Shown here in pieces: positions 52,718 to 60,453 of a stretch of DNA of 64,000 bases (its first letter is position 1; the number at the start of each line of letters is the position of its first letter). The notes beneath the pieces are model-generated. The model saw only the letters and a program-made list of their open reading frames with translations. It was not told where the DNA came from and did not search any database. A program made the translations under genes and the position numbers. The stretch comes from Arcicella sp038230735 (GTDB lineage: Bacteria; Bacteroidota; Bacteroidia; Cytophagales; Spirosomataceae): NCBI GenBank assembly GCA_038230735.1, contig JBBRMR010000001.1, positions 62,001 to 126,000 of the forward strand, in the 5' to 3' direction.

Positions 52718-54067
52718 CTAATCTCCAATAACCAATCCCAAGACTGCCTCTTTAAACTGCCTTCCTCTATCCTCATAATTTTTGAATAAATCAAAACTTG
52801 CACAGGCGGGGGACAGCAAAACTACATCGCCTTCTGTTCCTAAATCTGCGGATAATTGTACTGCTTTTGGCAGACTATCTACCGAGAAAATCATGGGTAC
52901 CTTTTTACTGAAAAATTCTACTAATTTCGAATTATCCGTTCCCATACAAATCAGGGCTTTTACTTTTTGTGCTACCAGTTGCTCAATTTGGCGGTAATCG
53001 TTGCCTTTGTCCACGCCACCCATGATGAGGATGATAGGTTCATCAAAACTTCCCAAGGCATAGAAAACCGAATCGACATTGGTGGCTTTAGAGTCATTGA
53101 TGTATTTTACGCCTTTGATTTCGCCACAAGGTTCAAGGCGATGTTCAACGCTTTGAAAGGATTTTAGTCCCGAAGTAATTTGCTCATTCCCAAGCCCCAA
53201 AGATTTTGAAACCAAGATTGCCGCCAAAGAATTTATCACATTATGCAACCCTTTAATGGGTAATTCCGCCTGTGGAAATTCAAAGGTTTCATTTTTATAA
53301 TTAACTTTTAAAATTTCATTTTCTAAATAGCCTCCCTGTTTGGTTTCTTTGACTAACGAAATCGGTAAACGATTGACCATTAAATCATTACGCTTTAATA
53401 ATTCACCCGCCAAAGCCTCACTTTCTTGAAAATAAATAAAATTATCGAAGGCGTTCATGTTTTGGAGAATCCTAAATTTTGATTCGATATAATTCTGAAA
53501 TTCGTAATTATACCTATCCAAATGGTCGGGGGTTATGTTCAATATAATAGCAATATCCGTCTTGAAATCATAGCAATTATCCAACTGAAAACTACTGAGT
53601 TCCAAGACAAAATAGTCGAAAGTATCGTTAATTACTTGCTTGGCGAAACTCTCGCCCACATTGCCCGCAAGCCCCACATTCAAGCCCGCATTTTTCAGGA
53701 TATGATAAGTCAAAAGCGTGGTGGTGGTCTTTCCGTTACTGCCCGTAATAGCAATTATTTTTGCTTTGGTATATCGAGCCGCAAACTCAATTTCAGAAAT
53801 AACGGGGATTTTAAGAGAATGTAAATTCTTGATTAGCTCCACTTTATCAGGAATCCCAGGGCTTTTGATAACTTCATCCGCCGACAAAATTTGACTTTCG
53901 GTATGTTGTCCTTCTTCAAAGGGAATATCATTTTGAGCCAAAATCTCTTTGTATTTTTCAGACAGCATACTCTTATCCGACAAAAAGACCTCAAAGCCTT
54001 TTGCCTTAGCCAATAATGCCGCCCCAACGCCACTTTCTCCTCCTCCTAATATGGTTATTTTTTTCAT
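52718..54067 (-). CDS. murD: UDP-N-acetylmuramoylalanine-D-glutamate ligase
   Basis: Cytoplasmic peptidoglycan enzyme adding D-Glu to UDP-MurNAc-Ala. 449 residues with the three Mur-ligase domains: an N-terminal Rossmann-like domain (ITILGGGESGVGAALLAKAKG), the central ATPase (AITGSNGKTTTTLL, 107-119; GLAGNVGESFAKQ; LELSSFQLD; ILNITPDHLDRY) and the C-terminal domain (VEHRLEPCGEIKGVKYINDSKATN, LLSPACASFDLFKNYEDRG). It is isolated here from any other division/cell-wall genes. Confidence 0.96.
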   Translation of the reverse strand: MKKITILGGGESGVGAALLAKAKGFEVFLSDKSMLSEKYKEILAQNDIPFEEGQHTESQILSADEVIKSPGIPDKVELIKNLHSLKIPVISEIEFAARYTKAKIIAITGSNGKTTTTLLTYHILKNAGLNVGLAGNVGESFAKQVINDTFDYFVLELSSFQLDNCYDFKTDIAIILNITPDHLDRYNYEFQNYIESKFRILQNMNAFDNFIYFQESEALAGELLKRNDLMVNRLPISLVKETKQGGYLENEILKVNYKNETFEFPQAELPIKGLHNVINSLAAILVSKSLGLGNEQITSGLKSFQSVEHRLEPCGEIKGVKYINDSKATNVDSVFYALGSFDEPIILIMGGVDKGNDYRQIEQLVAQKVKALICMGTDNSKLVEFFSKKVPMIFSVDSLPKAVQLSADLGTEGDVVLLSPACASFDLFKNYEDRGRQFKEAVLGLVIGD

Positions 54068-54121
54068 GGTTTGTTTTTTGTGGTAAGTATTTCAGATTTG
54101 CTTAAAACATGAAGGCAATCT

Positions 54122-55201
54122 CTATTTTAAGCTACTTTTAAGTCCATTAGTTTTCATGGTAGATCTTCCACCTGTTGCTTCCCAAAAATTAAATAGGTCA
54201 TTATTGCCATCATCTCCTTGCTTACTAAACCATTCAAGGTCGTTATTTACAATTGCCCACTCAGATTCACTCACTGGATTTACACTTACTATTACAGTGA
54301 GAACTCTGAATGCTTTTTGAGAATTATTTACATTAGGTAAACGTTCACCATTTACAGCAATAATATCATCAATAGTATAAGTTTTGACATTATTTGCAAA
54401 AAATACGCCCTTCCGTGTTTCATTAAGGGGTAAACTAAGTCCAGAATAAACTTTTAAAGGGGGCACTTCATTTTTAGGAATTAATCCCCAAAGATATAAT
54501 TCGATTTTTGAATAAGGAACCCTGTTTCGTCCATTAGAAGTAATCCCAAAACCTTCTTCTTTTCCTTTAAATCCTGCTTGATATTTATTAGCAATCCCAT
54601 CTAAATTTGAAGTAACAAATTCTGGTTTAAATCCTCCTAATTGCCCTCCTGCATCACTGTAACCCCAATGGTCGTAATGATTAATTTGTTTGCCATTGTT
54701 ATCCAAAGCATACGTATTCACTATATAAGCTGCACAATGATGAGCTAATTCATGTAAACTCGGTCCTTCTTTAACAAAAGAAATAGCTGGAAGTGTGATT
54801 GTGCCTTTAAGTTTATTTCCTGAACCGAAACTTTCAGAATAATTATAGAACCCACCGCCTGCCCCTGTAATACTGTTATTTATTGGATTAAATAATCCCG
54901 CATAATTAGTAGTACTTGGCATTTGGGGATTATTTAGAACCATAAAAACAAAATCAAAATCATCGTTAAATTTTTTACAAACTGTTGCAGTTAGTTTTGT
55001 AACGTCTCCCTTATCATTATTCCAAAATTCTAATTCACCAGAAGATATTCTATACTCTACTGCCATATCAGATTGATGCAAAAAAACATTATCTCCTAAA
55101 GATTTCAAGTAGGGCTTTTCTTCAATTACAAGAATACTATTCTCCTTACAATTTGTGAAGTACAGAAACATCACAAACAAAATTAAGTATGTCTTTTTCA
55201 T
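54122..55201 (-). CDS. Lipoprotein with a zincin-like HExxH motif
   Basis: 359 residues. Lipoprotein-type signal with Cys18 (YFTNCKE). HELAHH at 150-155 fits a zinc metallopeptidase site (His150, Glu151, His154), within SLHELAHHCAAYIV. A possible third ligand could lie in the following HYDHWGYSD segment. The C-terminal part (YSKIELYLWGLIPKNEVPPL, GVFFANNVKTYTIDDII) is of unknown type. The gene looks AT-richer than its neighbours, which may hint at horizontal origin. The target is unknown. Confidence 0.7.
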   Translation of the reverse strand: MKKTYLILFVMFLYFTNCKENSILVIEEKPYLKSLGDNVFLHQSDMAVEYRISSGELEFWNNDKGDVTKLTATVCKKFNDDFDFVFMVLNNPQMPSTTNYAGLFNPINNSITGAGGGFYNYSESFGSGNKLKGTITLPAISFVKEGPSLHELAHHCAAYIVNTYALDNNGKQINHYDHWGYSDAGGQLGGFKPEFVTSNLDGIANKYQAGFKGKEEGFGITSNGRNRVPYSKIELYLWGLIPKNEVPPLKVYSGLSLPLNETRKGVFFANNVKTYTIDDIIAVNGERLPNVNNSQKAFRVLTVIVSVNPVSESEWAIVNNDLEWFSKQGDDGNNDLFNFWEATGGRSTMKTNGLKSSLK

Positions 55202-55297
55202 TATAATTTACAGTTTAGATTTTTTGATATGATGCCGTTGAGTAGTCTTCATAATTTGGAGACATTATAGAAACGAGCTTGTTAATTCGTTATTTCC

Positions 55298-55371
55298 CCA
55301 ACAAAAGTAAACTCAAAAAGCCAGTTTTACTGAGTTGTACTAAGTAAAACTGGCTTTTTGAGTTTTGTGGG
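55298..55371. repeat. Palindromic repeat, copy 1, flanking the DUF1016 gene
   Basis: Perfect 20-bp arms CTCAAAAAGCCAGTTTTACT (55312-55331) and its inverse at 55343-55362 enclose an 11-nt loop, with outer CCCA..CAAAA/TTTTGTGGG pairing. It starts 8 nt after the stop of the minus-strand DUF1016 gene and gives A/T-flanked stems on both strands, so it can act as a bidirectional terminator. A near-identical copy in the same orientation is at 56446-56518. Confidence 0.9.
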
Positions 55372-55379
55372 CGTAAGAT

Positions 55380-56414
55380 TCAAATATTATCAATGTTCAT
55401 CTTCGCAATTTCAACTGCACGATGTAATTTATCAGCAAACCATTCTTTTGAGGGTAATTCCGTCAGGTATTGAGCCACTTTTATTTCTTTTTCATCCAGC
55501 ATCAATAGTTCAATGTGTTCGGTATTTCCTTCACTACAAAGCAAAAGCCCAATCGGTTTTTCTTCGCCTTTTTGAATTTCGTATCTTTCCAACCACTTCA
55601 AATATAACTCCATTTGAGCTTTATGTTTTGGTTTGAATTTCCCAATTTTCAAATCAATCGCCACTAATCTGCGGAGTTTTCGATGATAAAAAAGTAGGTC
55701 TAAATGATAATCTATGGCATCCACACTAATACGTTTCTGACGTTCCACAAACGCAAAACCATTACCCAATTCTTGAATAAACTCTTGTATATGGCTAATT
55801 AAGGCATTTTCTAAGTCTTCTTCTGAATACGACCTTTGCAAATTCAAGAAATCAAGTACATAACTTTTCTTGAAAAATAAGTCAGGATTTATCGTATCTT
55901 CCGTGGTCAATTCTTGCAAAGCCTGTTCGATTTGCTCGGTTGGTTCTTGTGCGATGGCAGTACGTTCAAAAAGCATTTTATCCATCTGGTCAGCAAGTGT
56001 TCGAGTATTCCAACGTTGGCTGATTGCCATTTCCAAATAAAATTGCCTTTTGATAGGGTTCTCTTCGTAAGCAATCGTTTTGATATGTGTCCAACTCAAT
56101 TGTCTCCGTACTGCGTAGATAATTTGCTCTTCCTCAATTGTCTCCGCACTGCGGAGACAATGTCTGAGATGCTTATCGCTCCAACCACTTCCAAAATTAA
56201 GCGTTAGCATTTCCGATAATTTGATAATTATCTGTTTGCCATAAGTCGCACGATTACCTTGAAGTACAAATTGGTGAACTGATTTACCAACTTTCCAGTA
56301 TAGCATCGTTAATTCAGTATTGGCAGTTATCGCTACTTTTATTTTAGCTTGTTTAATAAGCTCGGCAATACTTCCATACAGCGTTTGTAAATCTTGCTGA
56401 ATTTCAACTTCCAT
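55380..56414 (-). CDS. DUF1016 (YhcG-like) PD-(D/E)XK nuclease
   Basis: 344 residues. The N-terminal DUF1016_N helical domain contains TELTMLYWKVGKSVHQFVLQ, RHCLRSAETI and RRQLSWTHIKTIA. The C-terminal nuclease core has FAFVERQKRISVDAIDYHLDLLFYHRKLRRLVAIDLKIGKF, with the Asp and IDLK of the PD-(D/E)XK fold. E. coli YhcG is an uncharacterised or putative member; relatives occur near restriction or defence genes. The gene is bracketed by two nearly identical palindromic repeats, which makes a cassette-like origin likely. No partner gene is present. Confidence 0.88.
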   Translation of the reverse strand: MEVEIQQDLQTLYGSIAELIKQAKIKVAITANTELTMLYWKVGKSVHQFVLQGNRATYGKQIIIKLSEMLTLNFGSGWSDKHLRHCLRSAETIEEEQIIYAVRRQLSWTHIKTIAYEENPIKRQFYLEMAISQRWNTRTLADQMDKMLFERTAIAQEPTEQIEQALQELTTEDTINPDLFFKKSYVLDFLNLQRSYSEEDLENALISHIQEFIQELGNGFAFVERQKRISVDAIDYHLDLLFYHRKLRRLVAIDLKIGKFKPKHKAQMELYLKWLERYEIQKGEEKPIGLLLCSEGNTEHIELLMLDEKEIKVAQYLTELPSKEWFADKLHRAVEIAKMNIDNI

Positions 56415-56445
56415 AATTTAGTGTTTGATTGTCAAGTTAAGACAT

Positions 56446-56518
56446 CCACAAAAGTAAACTCAAAAAGCCAATTTTACTGAGTTGAGCTAAGTAAAACTGG
56501 CTTTTTGAGTTTTGTGGG
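56446..56518. repeat. Palindromic repeat, copy 2, flanking the DUF1016 gene
   Basis: 20-nt arms 56459-56478 and 56490-56509 (one mismatch, CTCAAAAAGCCAATTTTACT type) with the same outer CCACAAAA/TTTTGTGGG pairing as copy 1. Same orientation as copy 1, differing at only a few positions. It lies 31 nt upstream of the DUF1016 ATG and just downstream of the nadA stop, so it may also terminate nadA. Confidence 0.9.
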
Positions 56519-56536
56519 TATGCGACTAATTTTAAA

Positions 56537-57526
56537 CTACTTACTAATCTCCAACATCGCCTTCAAAGCTTTCAACGCTGGCACACGCACTTCTTCGGGT
56601 ACTTGAATTTCGGGTAATTCATAAAACATGGCATTGTATAATTTCTCCATCGTATTCATCTTCATATACGGACACTCGGCACAGGCACAGGAGTTTTTTT
56701 CATTAGCAGGAGCTGGAATTAATTTTTTATTGGGAACTGATTCTTTCATTTTATGCAAAATCCCTGCTTCAGTAGCCACAATAAATTCTTGACAGTCGGA
56801 GGTTTTGACGAAATTTAAAAGAGCAGTTGTCGAACCCACAAAATCGGCTTGCGATAATATTATTTCCTTACATTCAGGATGAGCAATCAACAAGGCATTT
56901 GGGTTTTCTTCCCTGACAATACGGAGTTTTTCTAGGGAAATATCAATATGCACCATGCAAGCACCTTCCCACAAAATCAAATCACGACCCGTTTTTTTAG
57001 CCACGTATCGCCCTAAATTTTCATCGGGAGCAAAGATAATTTGCTTGTCCGCAGGGATAGATTCCACCACTTTCACAGCATTGGAAGACGTACAAATCAT
57101 ATCCGTCATTGCCTTAATATCGGCAGTACAATTGATATAACTAACCACGACAGCATCGGGATATTTTGCCTTGAAAGCCGCAAATTCTTCCTTCGGGGCG
57201 GCATCAGCCAAAGAACAACCCGAATTCAAATCTGGCAAAACTACCTTTTTGTTGGGGTTCAAAATTTTGGCCGTTTCAGCCATAAAATGCACGCCGCAGA
57301 AAACAATCATACTGGCATCAGTTTTCTCGGCGGCTTGAGCCAATCCGAGGCTATCGCCCAAGTAATCGGCAATGTCTTGAATCTCGGCATCCACGTAATA
57401 ATGAGCCAAAATAACGGCATTTTTTTCTTTCTTCAATTTCAAGATTTGCTCTTTCAAATCGCCTCCCTTGAAAGGAACGGAACGGCTCACATAGCCCACT
57501 CGTTGTGATTCTTCTAATAAATTCAT
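56537..57526 (-). CDS. nadA: Quinolinate synthase
   Basis: Condenses iminoaspartate with dihydroxyacetone phosphate to quinolinate in NAD synthesis; needs a [4Fe-4S] cluster. 329 residues. The three pseudo-repeats are visible, with likely cluster ligands Cys104 (NSGCSLAD), Cys190 (EGACMVH) and Cys285 (CACAECPYM), and conserved AHYYVDAEIQ, CGVHFMAETA and ATEAGILHKM. It is downstream of nadC on the same strand, separated by a long hairpin. nadB is not in the window. Confidence 0.96.
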   Translation of the reverse strand: MNLLEESQRVGYVSRSVPFKGGDLKEQILKLKKEKNAVILAHYYVDAEIQDIADYLGDSLGLAQAAEKTDASMIVFCGVHFMAETAKILNPNKKVVLPDLNSGCSLADAAPKEEFAAFKAKYPDAVVVSYINCTADIKAMTDMICTSSNAVKVVESIPADKQIIFAPDENLGRYVAKKTGRDLILWEGACMVHIDISLEKLRIVREENPNALLIAHPECKEIILSQADFVGSTTALLNFVKTSDCQEFIVATEAGILHKMKESVPNKKLIPAPANEKNSCACAECPYMKMNTMEKLYNAMFYELPEIQVPEEVRVPALKALKAMLEISK

Positions 57527-57541
57527 TGTTATTGTTTTTGA

Positions 57542-57617
57542 TGGAACACGGATCTAACGGATTATACACGGATTTATAAAAAAACATCCGTGTCTAATCC
57601 GTTAAATCCGTGTTCCA
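57542..57617. repeat. 32-bp-arm hairpin between nadC and nadA
   Basis: Arms 57542-57573 and 57586-57617 match at 30 of 32 positions (TGGAACACGGAT... with ...ATCCGTGTTCCA), with a 12-nt loop rich in A/T. Each arm contains repeated ACGGAT words. It lies in the 98-nt gap of an apparent nadC-nadA operon, where it could terminate or attenuate transcription into nadA. Its length and internal repetition suggest a dispersed intergenic repeat rather than a simple terminator. Confidence 0.85.
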
Positions 57618-57624
57618 TAAACCC

Positions 57625-58479
57625 CTAATACGCTTTTAAACTCAAATCTAAACTATTCACATGGTGCGTCAAAGCTCCGCATGAAATATAATCTACGCCA
57701 CACTCGGCGTATTCACGAATCGTAGTTTCGTTGATACCGCCTGATGCTTCGGTCATGAATTTTCCGTCAATTATCTTCACGGCTTCACGGAGGTTTTCAA
57801 AGCTAAAATTATCCAACATAATGCGATGAACTTGCCCAATTTCCAACACCTGACGTAATTCATCAAGATTACGAACCTCAATTTCTATCTGCAAATCACG
57901 CCCTGTGGTTTTTAAATAATCAAGTGCTTGATTGATGGCGTTATGTATTCCGCCCGCATAGTCCACGTGATTATCTTTTATCAAAATCATATCGAACAAA
58001 GCGTAACGGTGATTGACGGCTCCCCCTATTTTACACGCCCATTTTTCGCATAAACGGAAATTGGGTGTGGTCTTGCGGGTATCTAAAAGTTTGGTATTTG
58101 TGCCTTCCAAAAGTTTCACCATCGAAGCCGTGTAAGTGGCAATGCCCGACATTCTTTGCATACAATTCAAAACCAATCGCTCGGCTTTGAGGATGGACTG
58201 CGACGAACCCGCCACCGTCAGCACAATTTCGCCTTTGGAGATGGATGCTCCGTCTTGCAAAATGGTTTCTACCTGCAAATTAGCATCCACTTCGGCAAAA
58301 ATCATTTTGGCAATTTCGACTCCCGCCAAAATCCCCGTATCCTTCACCAAAAGCCTCGCCCGACCTGTGGCAGTGCTTGGAATGGTGGATAATGAAGTAT
58401 GGTCGCCATCACCAACGTCTTCGGCAAGGGCAGTTTGGATGAAGTTTTTTATGTATGTTGGTTCTAAGTAATTGAACAT
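57625..58479 (-). CDS. nadC: Nicotinate-nucleotide pyrophosphorylase (carboxylating)
   Basis: Converts quinolinate and PRPP to nicotinate mononucleotide, the step after NadA. 284 residues. Conserved parts: EDVGDGDHTSLS, LNCMQRMSGIATYT, LDTRKTTPNFRLCEKWACKIGGAVNHRY, ILIKDNHVDYAGG, IEIEVRNLDEL and MLDNFSFENL, with ASGGINETTIREYAECGVDYISCGALTH at the C-terminal phosphate-binding end. First gene of the pair with nadA. Confidence 0.96.
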   Translation of the reverse strand: MFNYLEPTYIKNFIQTALAEDVGDGDHTSLSTIPSTATGRARLLVKDTGILAGVEIAKMIFAEVDANLQVETILQDGASISKGEIVLTVAGSSQSILKAERLVLNCMQRMSGIATYTASMVKLLEGTNTKLLDTRKTTPNFRLCEKWACKIGGAVNHRYALFDMILIKDNHVDYAGGIHNAINQALDYLKTTGRDLQIEIEVRNLDELRQVLEIGQVHRIMLDNFSFENLREAVKIIDGKFMTEASGGINETTIREYAECGVDYISCGALTHHVNSLDLSLKAY

Positions 58480-58497
58480 TTTGAATTTTGGTTTTGA

Positions 58498-59427
58498 TTA
58501 AGGGCATACTTTGTAGGTGGTGTTGGGGTCTTTATACCAATCAAACTTTATTTGATTTAAACTATTTACACAAATAGACTGGATACTATTTTTATCGCAA
58601 TAAAAACTTTTCAAACCAATATTTTTACCAACATCAAGACTTAGTAATTTGTTATTTGAACAATTGAAATTAACCAATAAAGGACTACTACCTACATCTA
58701 AACCAATCAAATTGTTGTAGTAACAATGAAACCACTTTAAGTAGATATTTTTGCTGATGTTTAAATTAGTCAAATTATTGTTATTACATCCAAACGTTTC
58801 AAGTAAAATGTTCCTACGAATATCTAAATTTACTAATTGATTTGAAGCACAAGATAATATTTTTAAATTTTCATTATTGCTTAAATCTAAGCTTGATATT
58901 TGATTTTCTGAACAAATTAATCCTGTTAATTGTGGGTTTTTACTGATGTCTAAACGAGTAAGTTGATTATCGCTACAATCTAAAAATTGAAGGTTAGAAT
59001 TTTTACTCACGTCTATGCCTGTCAAGTTATTACCATTACAGACTAAGGCTTTCAAAGCGACATTTTTTGAAATGTTTAAACCTGTTACGTTCGCATTACT
59101 GATGTTAAGACTTTCTAAATTCGTAAATGCTTCTATTCCTGTTAAATCATTAATACTACCATATCCTTTTGTAGAAAAATAATCCAAAGAAGTTACTCTA
59201 ATGACATTTGCTCTCAGCACTTTTCCATCTTGAATATCATCAATTTTTGACTTTATTAATGCTTTTTCAAAATTTACATCTGGAATTGTTACAAATTCCG
59301 ATTCTGGGTTAATTTCTGTCGATTTACAAGCCCCAAAAAATATAAAAATTATACCAAGAAGTGCGAAAGCGAATTTTTTGAATCTCTTAGATTTTGAAAT
59401 TCTAACAGTAAAAAGGTGATTGTTCAT
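58498..59427 (-). CDS. Leucine-rich-repeat lipoprotein
   Basis: 309 residues. The hydrophobic signal ends FFGACKS (Cys34 lipobox after a long positively charged start MNNHLFTVRISKSKRFKKF). Residues ~70-295 are about ten leucine-rich repeats of 20-22 residues of the bacterial type (LTGIDVSKNSNLQFLDCSDN, LTRLDISKNPQLTGLICSEN). No catalytic domain. Likely a surface or periplasmic binding protein. It converges on nothing obvious; nadC lies just downstream at 18 nt in the same direction. Confidence 0.85.
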   Translation of the reverse strand: MNNHLFTVRISKSKRFKKFAFALLGIIFIFFGACKSTEINPESEFVTIPDVNFEKALIKSKIDDIQDGKVLRANVIRVTSLDYFSTKGYGSINDLTGIEAFTNLESLNISNANVTGLNISKNVALKALVCNGNNLTGIDVSKNSNLQFLDCSDNQLTRLDISKNPQLTGLICSENQISSLDLSNNENLKILSCASNQLVNLDIRRNILLETFGCNNNNLTNLNISKNIYLKWFHCYYNNLIGLDVGSSPLLVNFNCSNNKLLSLDVGKNIGLKSFYCDKNSIQSICVNSLNQIKFDWYKDPNTTYKVCP

Positions 59428-59495
59428 AGAGAGTTATGTTTGAATAAGTTGAATTTTTACAAAGATATAGTTTGAGTCATAAAGTTGAATGTAAA

Positions 59496-59547
59496 GACAA
59501 AAAAAGAGGTATCATTCTTCGGGGATAATGATACCTCTTTTTTTGTC
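59496..59547. terminator. Perfect 21-bp bidirectional terminator
   Basis: GACAAAAAAAGAGGTATCATT (59496-59516) pairs exactly with its inverse at 59527-59547, giving a T-run on both strands. It follows the small gene at 59576-59734. Confidence 0.92.
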
Positions 59548-59557
59548 TTCACTTTTC

Positions 59558-59749
59558 CCATGATTCTAAAAGATTTTATGCCCTCTTTATATTTTTATAA
59601 AAAAGGCTAAGGTCTGTTTTTGATAACAATTCGTTCATTTTTTTTAGTTTATCTTGTACAGCCTCTTCCTCTGTTGCATATCTGGTTACAGATTTAACAG
59701 GTTTTTGTGATAATGTTTTTTCTACTATTTCCATGATTTTAAAAGATTT
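59558..59749. repeat. 19-nt direct repeats around a small gene
   Basis: CCATGATTCTAAAAGATTT at 59558-59576 and CCATGATTTTAAAAGATTT at 59731-59749 differ at one base and are 173 nt apart. They cover the start region and the stop codon of the 53-codon gene between them. Confidence 0.7.
59576..59734 (-). CDS. Small protein of unknown function (52 aa)
   Basis: The ATG at 59734 (MEIVEKTLSQKPVKSV) is preferred over the upstream TTG at 59758. The product is a charged, helical 52-residue protein ending LSLFYKNIKRA, without signal peptide or Cys. It is followed by a strong terminator, supporting a real transcription unit. No family recognised. Confidence 0.5.
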   Translation of the reverse strand: MEIVEKTLSQKPVKSVTRYATEEEAVQDKLKKMNELLSKTDLSLFYKNIKRA

Positions 59750-59824
59750 GTTCCTCAAAAATAAGAATTGTTAAGGAATAATTCATGGTATTTGAAAGAT
59801 AGTTCATAGAATTTTGGCACATAA

Positions 59825-59857
59825 TTTGGCATAATACTCAAAAAGGTACTACTTTTG
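59825..59857 (+). promoter_or_regulatory. Predicted promoter of the 59867 gene
   Basis: TTTG at 59825-59828 and TACTTTTG at 59850-59857 are 21 nt apart, a good consensus match. The -7 box overlaps a TTG at 59855 that would open the longer frame, so that start is excluded. Confidence 0.55.
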
Positions 59858-59866
59858 TCATTCAAA

Positions 59867-60229
59867 ATGCAAAAATCAACCCACATAGCTCGTTTGTTTA
59901 GCGTCTTTATGATGTCGCTGATGCTGATGTTTACTGTTTTCGGTAAAACATTCTCGGCTTCGCAAATGCGTGTACAGGCGATTCAAAAGGCAAAAACGGA
60001 ACAATCTGGACAATCAAAAGAGTCTAATCAATGTTCGGTTTCTGAGCTTTCGGTGATGCAGGTTTCTGCCCCCGTAACGATTGATTTTGCCCAAGATTTT
60101 ATTTTTATACCCCAAGTGTTTTCGTTTTTGAGTCCTAAAAAAAATACTCAAATCTCCCAAAAACTATCATTTCGTCTTCCTCATCTCGAAATCCTTTTCG
60201 AGCATTTTATCGTTACCAACGCCCCTTGA
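59867..60229 (+). CDS. Hypothetical exported protein (120 aa)
   Basis: The ATG at 59867 is supported by the promoter just upstream, leaving a very short leader. A hydrophobic N-terminal segment (RLFSVFMMSLMLMFTVFGKTFSA) suggests a signal peptide or anchor. The rest is polar (KAKTEQSGQSKESNQCS) with a C-terminal strand/helix region (ISQKLSFRLPHLEILFEHF). No family recognised. It lies upstream of secDF. Confidence 0.6.
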   Translation: MQKSTHIARLFSVFMMSLMLMFTVFGKTFSASQMRVQAIQKAKTEQSGQSKESNQCSVSELSVMQVSAPVTIDFAQDFIFIPQVFSFLSPKKNTQISQKLSFRLPHLEILFEHFIVTNAP

Positions 60230-60251
60230 TTCTTTTCAATTTTGAATGATT

Positions 60252-60421
60252 GAATGAGTGAATGATAGAATAACTACGTGTCTATTCTATATCAATTGCT
60301 TCCATCATTTTATCTGGCTAAAATTATCTTAAAATTTACTATTCACTTTATATTAAACTTGTATGGTGATATGAAATGAATGAATCTGAAATGGTAGTAT
60401 TATTCTATCATTCACTCATTC
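60252..60421. repeat. Long-range 22-nt inverted repeat upstream of secDF
   Basis: A 22-nt sequence starting GAATGAGTGAATGATAG (60252-60273) recurs exactly inverted at 60400-60421, about 126 nt apart, with ATTCTATCATT reiterated just after. The stem would close the 220-nt gap, which holds no gene. Confidence 0.6.
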
Positions 60422-60453
60422 TATCATTCTATCATTAGCAAAAACCAAAAACC

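Noticed and set aside
55298..56518. An insertion sequence with terminal inverted repeats around DUF1016
   Set aside because: The flanking elements are in direct, not inverted, orientation as whole units, and no transposase or target-site duplication was found.
59460..59561. A 35-codon frame from the ATG at the second CCATGATT copy, running through the terminator
   Set aside because: It crosses a perfect bidirectional terminator, shows no family likeness and has no credible ribosome-binding site.
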